A model generated the notes under the pieces. That model had not been told where the DNA came from, ran no database searches, and saw only the letters and a list, made by a program, of their open reading frames with translations. Source: Lytechinus variegatus (taxonomy: Eukaryota; Echinodermata; Echinoidea; Temnopleuroida; Toxopneustidae). Taken from it: a stretch of DNA of 64,000 nt. The first letter of the stretch is position 1; every line of letters starts with the position of its first letter. The position numbers and the translations under genes were made by a program. Shown one piece after another: positions 48,541-59,229 of the stretch. The stretch lies in NCBI RefSeq assembly GCF_018143015.1, contig NC_054757.1, positions 22,831,785 to 22,895,784 on the forward strand, in the 5' to 3' direction.

Positions 48541-48967
48541 TATATAAGGGGGTGAGCTCCCCTTCGTGGAGGTAGAATAGTGATCGCTGGTGGGACATCC
48601 CCAAATATACTCTGACCTTTTTTCAAACCATCGGAATATTCGTCCATGCAATATTACCTTCATGTAGGATGAACATCAACTTATATTAATCTGAATATTA
48701 TCTAGAACTTCTTCCTGTTCGCTCCTCAACGCCGAGGGTATACATCTCAGACTTTTTTTATCACCATTTTATCGAAAATTCAAAACAATTATTTTTATTC
48801 AACTCTGTCAGCTGGATACGCGTTTCTTGGTTTAAATCAGAGTTAGCATAAACTTTATCAAAGAGAGGGTGAAAGGAAATATTTTTTGTGGAAGGAAGAC
48901 AAAACGATTTAGCAGACGAACAAAAGAGAACAAAACGATGGGTCAACAGCGCTGTATTAAATTAGAG
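48541..48967 (+). promoter_or_regulatory. possible promoter and first exon
   Basis: TATATAAG at 48541-48548, with an inverted CCAAT (ATTGGTCAATCC, 48492-48503) 40 bp upstream. A leader of about 370 bp would reach ATGGGTCAACAGCGC (48938), coding MGQQRCIKLE, then a donor-like GAG/GTAGGT at 48967/48968. No later exon was identified, so this is only a lead. Confidence 0.25.
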
Positions 48968-48974
48968 GTAGGTA

Positions 48975-49600
48975 CAATTCTTTATTTTAATTTTGCTATC
49001 TAAATTAAAAATGCAATTTTCTTCAGTGTATGTGGGATTGTATAAACTTGTTTATATGTAACGATTTCAACGGTGATAATACGGGTGAAAGGTAATTTGC
49101 TTTTGTTAAAGCAATTCTGTATAATGTATGTTAGTTCAGCGTCATAGCTTTTTTTAACATTCCCTCTCTCCCACCCTCCCCCCTCTCTCTCTCTTTCTTT
49201 CTTTCGGAAAGACTTTCCAGTGGTACTAATCCATCATTATTATTTAAATGACGATTGTATTATAAAACTGCAATTTGCTACATTTTTCAAAAAGAACTAA
49301 AGAGAGGGAGGGGAAAGGAAAGAGAGAAAGAAAAAAAGATAGAAATAAAGAAAGATAAAAAAAGATAGAAGGAAGAAAGGAAAATAAAGGAAGATTTTTT
49401 TTTTTAAAGAGAGGAAAGTGGGGAGGGGAATGATAGACTCGTCGACAGATATCGACGTAACAAGAAAGGAAAATAATGGATAGAGAGCGGCGATTGAGTT
49501 CGAGAGAGGGATACACAAATTAAGAGAGCAAGAAATAGTAAAAAAATACAAAAAGTAAATGTTCTAATTACTTGAAAGACGAGGAAAATGTTCATTCATC
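48975..49600. other. intergenic or intronic with pyrimidine and purine tracts
   Basis: 49160-49205 is CT-rich and 49300-49405 is a long purine (A/G) run. The minus-strand Phe/Leu/Ser-rich frames over it are artefacts. Nothing else seen. Confidence 0.5.
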
Positions 49601-49604
49601 TTCT

Positions 49605-49856
49605 TCTTGTTGTGGCTCTGTGGATAAGTCTCCGGACTTTGAACCTCAAGGTCCGGGGTTCAAATCCCACCATATGGCACTCTCCTTTACCCAGGCGTTT
49701 ATCAATATTTGCCACACTCCACCCAGGTGTAGTAAATGGGTATCCGGTAGGAAGGAATTCCTTGAATGGTCGAGCGTCCGATTAGGGTAGCCGTGTTAAT
49801 AGTAGGCAGCGCTAGAAACATTGTATTAAGCTCTAAATAAATGTTGCATATTATTG
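49605..49856 (+). mobile_element. tRNA-derived SINE, older copy
   Basis: Head GTTGTGGCTCTGTGGATAAG, B box GGTTCAAATCCC, body CACTCCACCCAGGTGTAGTA, AAATGGGTATCCGGTAGGAA, tail CTCTAAATAAATGTTGC. Diverged from 31195 and 44003 but the same block order. Confidence 0.82.
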
Positions 49857-49960
49857 ATATAGTTAAATCCAACACCGCTCGTGTCTCTGCAGTAAATCAA
49901 ATGTATCCAAATTCTTTTTTCTATATTAATGGGTGAAATCGTGAAAATTCACACATTTGA

Positions 49961-50035
49961 AGTGCCGTGGCCGAGTGGTCTAAGGCGCCTGGCTATACAT
50001 GGAAAGTCCGGGGTTCGATCCCCGGCTACGACACT
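49961..50035 (+). pseudogene. tRNA-like sequence (Leu/Ser-type head), probably tRNA pseudogene
   Basis: Perfect A box TGGCCGAGTGG and B box GGTTCGATCCC. The ends AGTGCCG / CGACACT pair at six of seven positions, and TTTT at 50042-50045 could stop RNA polymerase III. However, the anticodon stem does not close, a Leu/Ser-type long variable arm is missing and the T-loop is one base short, so a working tRNA is unlikely. It has no SINE body downstream. Confidence 0.45.
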
Positions 50036-50049
50036 TGTGCTCTTTTATC

Positions 50050-53025
50050 CTGCATTCAAATAAATGGAAATGCTTTACGCATTATGTGTAACTAGGTGTG
50101 TACTTGTTTTTTTTTTAATAATTAAAAAATAAATAAATTTAACTCATTTTGGAATGTTCCGAACATGAAAAGGCCTTTAATGTAAAACTACGTGAATTGG
50201 TGTAACCTTGAATGAGAAAAAGATATTTTTAAAGACTTAAATCAATATTTTTTAAATCACCAGCGTGACATCCTAGCAATATTTTTGGGGGACCATCAAC
50301 AATATTTAGATATTGCTTAACAAAATACGTTACCGCTATATTGGTTAAAACACACCTCATACGCATTGTATGGGGGATGCATATTTCAAAACACATTTTC
50401 GTTTCTTTAACGAAATGGAAAATGATGAAATAAGTGTCAGTCCATGGCGCAACGAAGTTTAATAGATTAATATAACTTTAATTAAATTATGTAAACATTT
50501 ATATATTACTTGGAATAAAATCACATTTATCTCGCCGTATCATAGCTTCCTTCCCCAGAATCAGGAGTATCTTTTGATAAGCAGTTATAACATATATATA
50601 GTATTTTTATATGGAAATTCATAAATTCAACTAAAATTAAATGTTGTATTACACAATTGCCATGCCATAAAGTACGACGTACAGACCACAAAGAAATAAC
50701 CGAACTCACGCCGACCAATCTTTTTGTGTTGGCGCCCTCTAGTGGCGAAAATGCATTTCATATTTTTCGCAGCGCGGAGATTGTGTGCGCAACTGGGACA
50801 ATGGTGTTCGGTGTGTCGAAGTCGTGCCTTGTTGAAGAGAATGTGCTATTACAGTGAAAGTTTGAGTGGGGGTGCTGACATCTATTATTTGCTGATATCG
50901 GAGTTGAAAAGACCTGTTGAGAAATCAAGTAACGGTGTCGATCTCGATAAGAACTATTTCTCCATCCGTTCTTACGTACAACATTGAGGTTTCAGCTTAA
51001 CGACTCGAGCTCTAGTATGAGCTCCTCAATCTCTCTTTATTCTATCTCCCTCTCCATCCCTCACTCTCTCTCCATCCTAACTTAAAATACACATTACATT
51101 ACATTCTGCATGTCTTTCCTTGTATTTTATACATGTTCGTATCTCGTTGCAGATACTGACAAATCGTTTGTTTTAAACAAAATTTTCAGTGATTAAAGTA
51201 ATATGTTTAAACATTATTTTGTGCATCACTGTTATGCTTTTTTTCATATTCAAAGAAAGCTCCATAATTTGTATTGTTTTATGCCACTCATTAAGTCAAA
51301 CAGAGTGCTTGATAATAAGAGTACTAAATAGCTTTAAAAATGGGAAAGACTTTCTCTTCACTTTAGAATGTAGAGATTAGACTTCAATTCATGTTCAAGT
51401 GATGTTTACATAAGTTTGTCATTAATTTTCCTCAATTGTATTGCGATTATTGGACATAATATAGATATTAATAAGTATTCATAAATAGGTCTTTTGTTCA
51501 AATTGACCACAGGTTATAACATTGAGTGTAGCATCCAACATTAATCACTTTTTAATTCGCTTGCAGATTAAATAAAACTAATGCAAAGGAAGCATGAAAA
51601 CAAATTTAATCTCCCATTGCAAAATATATACCAATAACCAATATTTACTTACCGAAATAAAAATGAGCTCAATTAAAGTGAAGGGTTAAACTTTTAGTTT
51701 TATTACAAAATAATATAAATAATGTGTGTGAGGGAGAAAAATAACATCGCTGGAAACAAACAGAACATGATATGAGGTTTATCTAGGAAAGACGGATAGA
51801 GAAATAGGTTTGCTAGTTGACATTAAGCGAGTGAGTGAGTGTGAAAATAAGATGAGAGATTAGGAGAGCTTTCTCTGTTCTCAGTTAATTACACGTAAAG
51901 TGTGGCCCCCTTTTTAAGAAGAGTACCTACTGGGTGATATCAATGAGACTCAGTCGGGTAGCGCGTTATTTAGGCCGTCCACATCTCTTTCTTTCGTTCG
52001 AAAAATTTTCGCACCCTTCCTATTCTTCGTAACAAGGTGAGCGTCAAGTTCTAGTTGATCGAAACAAAAAGGAAAGCATACTTCGTGCGCGAGAGAGAAA
52101 GAGAAAATCAGAGCGCGTTCCTTTTCGCTTGAGATGCGAATTGGTTGATTAGGTCGGTTTCTCTGTGACTCCACGCGACGATTAGTATTAATGAAGTGCA
52201 GTATCAAAACTCTTCCAGGGCGTGAATTTTCTGTAATTAATGCTTTGTTTGCTCTCGACTCTGAGTGCGAACCCTTTGTTGCCATTCAATTTTTGGTGAT
52301 GAAAATAATCGGGGAAGTCGACCCAAAAGGTGTAGCTTTTCAATCCAAAATGTCGCCCCCTTTATTCGCTCCCTTTTGACGTTTTTTCGTCCCGCATTTT
52401 GGGGATAGGTGAGTCGCGTGCAGGAGTCAATGCGTACATTCACAACATTCAGTTGACATGATTAGATGAATGGCACTCTCATGGAAGATTATAATTAACA
52501 CCATTTAATCAATTACTAGGGATGGCTTGCACCACGCTTGCCTATTTTTCAGGGGAGCTCATGTAGTTAAAATGCTTCGAAAAACTTGCTGTTGATGTCA
52601 TTATGGACGCAGCCGGGGACTTTCAAACCTGAAGCCCGTACTTTTTATATCTAAAAAAATCTATCAATTAAATTATTAAATGACTAATGTGACCCTTTCA
52701 GGAGAACACTAACATTGGGTACTACATCAAATTAGTATTATTTAAATTTCGAAAGATTAGTTCCACACAATTTCAAAATAAATAGAATCTTCTAAAAGTA
52801 TCTGACGACTTCCCAATTGGCCAACAAACCTGTAGATTTCTATCGAGGATCGAGGTCAAACTCTCATATGTTGGTGTTTAGGCTGCCAAGACCCTCTATT
52901 GATTACACCCCCCCCCCCTCCATGATGAGAAAATATCCTCAAGATTGACAGTAGAGAAATATAATCGACAAAGCCTTTTTATCCCAATAAACCAAACTAC
53001 TGTCGCTTAAGAAGCAACACCTGTT
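50050..53025. other. intergenic, no certain gene
   Basis: AT-rich with a CpG-richer patch at 50700-51000 and another at 51940-52440. Open frames there show no recognisable family. A C run lies at 52910-52918. Confidence 0.4.
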
Positions 53026-53029
53026 AAAC

Positions 53030-53123
53030 GCTAGGTTTGTAGTCGAGCGGAGGCATAGACCTCCCCCGGAGCTGCGGGGTTAGGTTATCGTCACCCTCCC
53101 GCACTCCTTATACCAAACCTAGC
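53030..53123 (+). ncRNA. candidate structured RNA
   Basis: Outer stem GCTAGGTTTG (53030-53039) / CAAACCTAGC (53114-53123), 10 perfect pairs. Inside are potential hairpins GGAGG-CATAGA-CCTCC and CCCCG-GAGCTG-CGGGG, and GGGT...ACCC, giving a branched fold. TAGTCGAGCGG matches the Pol III A-box consensus, but no proper B box or T run follows. No known RNA family is recognised. Confidence 0.3.
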
Positions 53124-53539
53124 CACGACTGCCTAGTCAAGCGTATTGAAATGTATACAATGTTTGTCAGGTGGAATGGCCAGGTTTCTTCGTGATTGTT
53201 GCCCAGAATTTTGACAGGCGATCGCTGAAAGTTGAGGTTTTCTGTTTCGATTTTGCCCCCAAAAAAGTTTATTTGCGGCATAATAGGGATCCCTGGTCCC
53301 GTTTGGCCGTCGAGACATGACGGCTGATGGCCAACAACACACGTGCTTCACCCTACTTCTTAACGTCTCTAGATTAACAAATACACAACGTGCATCCAGT
53401 CTTGCCCCACCACATCTTCCATTTTCCTTCGTCACTTTTCTTTTTTTCCCCAGCTAAACCATGAAAAGATTAGGAGGAAAACACCAATACAATGCCTGTG
53501 ATTCGTATAGGAGGTACTAGCACAGAGATCATCCTATTG

Positions 53540-55740
53540 TTTATATGCTAATGAGCTAATGACGTCATACTAATCTGATGTCTGTATACTCAGTTTTCAG
53601 CGTTGATCAAGGCGATTCGAATTCAAACAAATGCCGAATGAAATCTCCTCAAAACTTGAGTTGATATCAGTTATTTCGAAACAAATTTGTTTCGTATATG
53701 ATATTTATATGTACAGAAAATGGCTATATGACGACATGGGATTGATTACGTCACCCCATATGCAAATGAGATTTGACAGGAGGGTATGGAATAATTTGCA
53801 TATATTTCGTAAATCCAAGTATCAAAGCACGCGTATGCCAAATTTTAATCAATTTGAAAAATGTTTTCTGCTTTTTTGTACATATTTAATATTTTCTATA
53901 TTTTCTCCCAGCATTACATATATACAAAGAAAAAACAAAGGATTTTCCCATATTTGATCATTTATATGCAAATCAACCGCACAATTAGGGGTCAAAGTTG
54001 AATTAATTGTGTAAAACCATCTTGCACAATGTTTGGCAAAGCTTGTTTGCCGATAAAATTTTGTTTTCGAGGCAAACGCCTTAAAAAATACCAATATAAG
54101 TCAAATTTGTTAGGTTTTTCCAAATAAATGCTGTCTTCAACGTGAGTCTCTTTGACGTATATTACGTCATCGTCACCTGACGTAATCATTATGCTAATGA
54201 GCATTGATCACGTGTAAACTGCCTTTAAAAGACGCAATGAAGGGTTGGGTGTGTGTTTATGATAATTTCCTGTTGATTTAATTAGGAAAATATCAGAAAA
54301 TAGCAGAAAGAAATCCATCCAGCAACTACAAAAACATGACTTTTGGATATACCATATCATTGCGTATGTGCATGCATATAATAGGGATATATTCAATGAC
54401 GTCATATGTTAATTAGCTTAATTAGAATGACGTAATATATTTGTATAGGTGCCATAAGCATAAGTGTGGAATTTGTTGGTGTTTTTCTGTCTTTAAAAAT
54501 ACACAGAAAGCAAATTTGTAGTCGCGATTTCACGGTTATAAATGTTGACGAGTGTGTAAAATCCGCAAATATCAAATTTATGATAAAGTGTATTAAAATC
54601 GACACCCTACTGTTAATATGCAAATTAGGTCGTGCTATACCCAAAACTTGGTATAATTTGAATAACGATACAGCAAAGAACGTGTAAACATTGGCTTTTG
54701 GTGACATAAAGCTCAAATTTTTGTTTAAAAATTGACAACATTTTCCAAATTTGCCCATATTTTATACACTTTTGCACTTCTATATTACACGTATATTGGT
54801 ATATGTGGCATGATATGACCTCATTTGACCTTTTGGTCATTCTTTATGCAAATAAATTACGTCATAATACCGTAAGATTAGTGTGATTCTGTCGTATTTG
54901 CTAAGTTTGATACATTTATTCGAAAAAATAAACAAAAATGTTTCCCGTCCTCGTTAGTTATACAATTCGTGTTGTTTGGGTGACGAGTTGCCACAAATAT
55001 AGAATTTCAAAGATAAACATTAAAAAAATGGTGACGTCACCAGTTATAATAGATAACAAAGCGATATCGGATAACAACGGCAATTGTGCTTTGTTAACTA
55101 CATATAGTCCGCTAGGTATGCCCGGGATTTCAATGCATTTCCACTAATTATCATCATTTTATCATTAAATCTGCAATTTTCTCCATTTTTCATGCATGAA
55201 ATATCTTCAACATGGCGTCCCAAGTTAACGAGACGATTTTAACAAGGGCAAAATGCCGAGCGCGGAAAACCACGTGATTATGTAAATGAAGCCCATTGTG
55301 GAGAATGACTGCCACACTCCCATGTCTCTCGCGTCTGTCAAGAGCAAAAGTGATGAATTTTCCCCATTAATTTTTATAAAAGTGGAAGAAAAAGTTGGCT
55401 AATCTGATAAATTTGCCTCGTGAACTGGGCAGGTCGTCACACAGAGCGACCGTAGTATAGGTCTGATGTCTGGCGGTCTGCCGGGCTCGCCTATGCAAAT
55501 TGTTCTTGATTCCCCCCCCCCCCCCCATCAGGCTTCCCTGGTATTATATCGCACTATACTTCAGCCGCTCTCTTTGATTGATTTCTTCCAACTTTATTGA
55601 AATAATATTTGGAGAAGAGAAAAAATGGACGACTAAAACAGGAAAGATTGGTCGGAACGACGTCCTGACTATTCTCATATTGTGAGGGACCTGCCGTGCC
55701 GTCTGCATTGGTTACCCCTGTCGTATGCAAATTAATTGTT
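53540..55740. other. AT-rich region with clustered octamer and CRE-like words
   Basis: ATGCAAAT or ATTTGCAT-like words (about 53758, 53795, 53966, 54617, 54846, 55494, 55726) and TGACGTCA / TGACGTAA / TTACGTCA-like words (about 53561, 54158, 54178, 54397, 54428, 54857, 55031) recur. CGAAACAAATTTGTTTCG (53677-53694) is a perfect palindrome. It may be an old repeat or a regulatory region. No coding sequence recognised. Confidence 0.35.
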
Positions 55741-55759
55741 GGCTCCGTGCACCTGTTTT

Positions 55760-58700
55760 CACCCATTTGAACATCGAGAAATTGTTAACATAGGAAATAC
55801 AAGCTGAAGAAAAGGAACGTTGATTTTTTTTCTCTCTTTCTCTAATTTTTGAGGGATGTTTGATTGAAAGTCTGACTGCGGTAAGTCGAACAGATTGCGC
55901 ATTGCAGGCGGCTTATTGCGCACGCGGCTAACTCTGGCAAAGTGAGGACATCGTATTTCATACTGGTCGAACCTTCCCCAACAACGATTGACCCCCGCTC
56001 AATCAGCGGTCCGTAGAAAAAAAGCACTTTCAAAGACCGAAGCGTGCGACCACGCGGCTATCCAGTCGTTCACAGTCTTTCTGTATTCTCTTTCCAATGA
56101 CAACTTTAATTAGGCACACTCACAGACTACTGATTTGATAAGTCACCATGAGTTGTAAGAGGATGTAGACTTCTTAAAGTTTACGACCGAATCACTGGTA
56201 GTATTTAATTTACTTTTGTTTCACAAAGGCAAGGCACGGCTTGATTTTAAAATCATTGCCGATTGTCAAAGGGGAAAATCAGTGCCAGAGAATTATGTGG
56301 CCGACAAGTGTGTGATGTGGCTTTGCTGCGATAAATAAGCGACAGCGATAAAAGAGAGCGATGTGATTTGAGCTTACCCCCACGTCTATACGTAAGCGAG
56401 CAACTAACAGCCAATGAACACGGTGAAAAACATAAAACCGCGCGAAAGAAAAAAAGAAAAGAAAAGAAAAACCCTGGCATATGGCTTCGAGTCGGTTGCT
56501 CCTCCCTGACACAGCCCCGGAGTAACAAAGTGACTCCCGGCCATACACTCCGATAGCATTGTCTCGCCTCACCCTTATACTAGAGGACAATAATGTGCAT
56601 GGCGCAAGCACACTGGCAAAAGGTTTGACAATTTTGTGCCTGCCATTGTTTTTGGAGATGGAATTCTTCGCACAATGGTTTGCACGGTGCAGTAAGGGAA
56701 AGGCAGATGGAGAAACGGTGTAAGTAAACAGCCTGGTCTGGAGGCGAAGCAGCTTCATGACGCACGACCAGAGTCTCAGCAAGGGTAAGTAAACGCTAGA
56801 TGACATGAAATTGAGCGGCGGAGGGCCCAACAAATAGACGGCTGCCATTTCAAGACACGTGCACTGAGTTTTGGGTAGGCAAGCCTCTATGCGACTATAC
56901 AGTAAACATCTAGGGCACAACGCACCCTAACACTGCTAGAAATGATCAGACCGTCCTGAATTTCTCTGGCGACCTCCGCTCCTGAACAATGAACGATCCA
57001 ACTCGAACGACAGGTGAAATTGTACGAAGTCGACAGATCGCCACGTGAATGATTAATGCTACCAAAGTACCCCTAATTAAGTCTAAAATTTAACCATCTT
57101 GAATGAGGAGGTGTTTATTACTGCTTTACTCCGGAGCTAAACCCCAGGTGTAGTATTGTGAGCGAACAGGCAACAGCAACCGATGCACAGATTGAGCACG
57201 TCACAAAATTGTCGATTTCCTTCCGCTGATTGCAACGAAAGTCAATAAATATGACTTAATGTGAGTAAACCAGAGCTAACACCAACCATTTCACCGCCCG
57301 ACCGCCGAAATCCACCCGAGACCTAAAGCGCCAGGCGAAAAGGGGACCAAAGGCAAGCAGCAAAGTTCTCCCATTTCGAGCGAATCCTGCCAAAACTTTT
57401 TCAAAAGGAGCGCGAAAAAAGTTTCGACGCATGCGCATGGCCAGATATAATAGGCTGTGTGTTTGAGTGCATTCTCTGTATAGTGGATCCAAACAGCTCG
57501 TGTAGTATACTTCTGTCAATGACAGACGCACGTCATGGCAGAAGTCGGCATTGATCTTACATGGATAAAAACCAACACACAAATCTTTTCCATCATTTTT
57601 TTTCTCTCCTTTTCTTCTTTTCATCCTTCTCTGATTCTTATCTGATATTTCTATCATGCATTCCCCCCGATTGTTGACGATTACTTTTTTTTAGTTGCTG
57701 GGGCACGGGAAATCGGGGTTATGTCTAAAAGCGGTTGACAGTCCTTACAAAAATAATTGATTTCCCTTTAGAAAGGAGGTGTAGTGGTGTACTCGCCGCG
57801 TACGCACCTTATTGCTTAATCTCTTTTGTAAGCCTTTGTAGACCAAGACCAATTTGATTGCTCGTTGACATAGCGTGTACGCCGACATGAAAACATTAGA
57901 AGGGGCCAACTGCGTCCTTTAGCAGAGACAAAAGATGAATAATGAAGATGATTGATTCGAAGCTACAACAGCGACTCCAGGAGAATATAGACTGGGGGCG
58001 CTATAGCTTCTTATCCAGATCAAAGCTTTTTTAATACTTCACCCTTGAATGTAGATATTTGAAAGAAATATGAAAAGCTGAGAGGTTAGTGGAAATAGGG
58101 CAACGTAGGGCGGTGTCTTCGTGTATTTAGGCACCTAATTGAGCATAACAGTTAGCCTTAGCATGGATGTATGGCTTTAGCCATCAACAAAAGGGAGTGA
58201 TTATTAGTAAGATCAGACATCCCTCTCGCAAAGGCTTTAAGCTCCCCTCATAATGTCAGACAACCTCCCGTCTTGAAGATCTCATGAAACTTCTAAATCC
58301 CTGCCTCACACCTCATACCGTCATGTCACTTCAGTTATCCTCGCTAATCTCCACTCCATTAAAGTCACTTGCTGTAATATCCCAACTTTTCTAAATCCAC
58401 CCTCTCTTCTTTCATACCGTCACTCAATCAGAAGAAAAAGGGGTCCCTTCCAGACATTGGGTCGGGCCTTGTAGACATCTTCAGAGCAGGTTGATCAGCT
58501 TTCATATATGTGTCATTGTCAACGTCTAGGCATTGTCTCTCGGCTAAAACGTGTGCTGGAGCAGCGCCTGTGGAAAAGATTTTTTTCTTAACTCCAGAGA
58601 GGGGTAAAGAAAAAAAAGGGGGGAGGGGTGGGGGAGCTTTCCCTCTAATACATCACTTCGACCATTCCCCGCGTGCGCCAACTTACATTCAACCATCCCC

Positions 58701-59000
58701 TCGTCCTGCCAAATCACCCCCTCTCTACTTCTCTCTTTCGCTCTCTTACCCCCTCAAAAGCATGACAACTCGTTCTCCGATCTTCATTCAGGCCCTTTTT
58801 CGGTCTGCCACGCACCGTTATAGCCATACCAGGGACCTCTCCGTCACCCTCTCGCACCCCCTCCTACTCCGCGTACGAATAAAAGAGCCCATCACAATCA
58901 GACCGTCGCATCATTTGCATCCTCTTCCTGATAACAAGTCATCTCAATTCTCTCTCTTTCTCATCATCACGTCGTTAAGGCCGGATCCTCCTCTATTGCC
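55760..59000. other. CpG-richer region, unrecognised open frames
   Basis: Two minus-strand frames, 56850-56279 (from an internal ATG) and 57657-57256 (133 codons, ATG start), are open but show no domain, signal or motif I recognise. 58600-58760 is C/T- and G-run rich. The region could be the promoter side of a gene extending rightwards, which is only inferred from the candidate exon at 59030-59221. Confidence 0.3.
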
Positions 59001-59029
59001 ATCTATTTAAACCGTCTTCCATATACCCA

Positions 59030-59221
59030 GCAACCTGCCACTGCTTTAGTTTCTCGCGTGGAAAACTCGCCATCTGGTGCAGATTGGGGACAAATTTGAC
59101 TTTTAAACAAGTGATAGATTTAAACAGATTTCAATCCACCTGTTATATCTCTGTTGTGAAAACCTTCTGCTCTTGGACTACAGGTGTTACCAATTAAATA
59201 CCACTCCACATGCTCACACAG
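59030..59221 (+). other. possible non-coding first exon
   Basis: Ends in a strong donor, ACACAG/GTAAGC (59221/59222), with a TATTTAA (58999-59005) about 30 bp before a possible start. No ATG-led frame runs into the donor. Pattern only; no downstream exon found in the window. Confidence 0.22.
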
Positions 59222-59229
59222 GTAAGCTT

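Noticed and set aside
53133-53435. 100-codon minus-strand frame
   Set aside because: No recognised domain; overlaps the end of the structured block and ordinary sequence.
56279-56920. 213-codon minus-strand frame, the longest without repeats
   Set aside because: It starts at a non-ATG codon, has no recognised motif and shows no codon bias like the histone or desaturase exons; kept only as a remark in the region entry.
57256-57657. 133-codon minus-strand ATG frame
   Set aside because: No known motif or splice or promoter support; treated as unproven.
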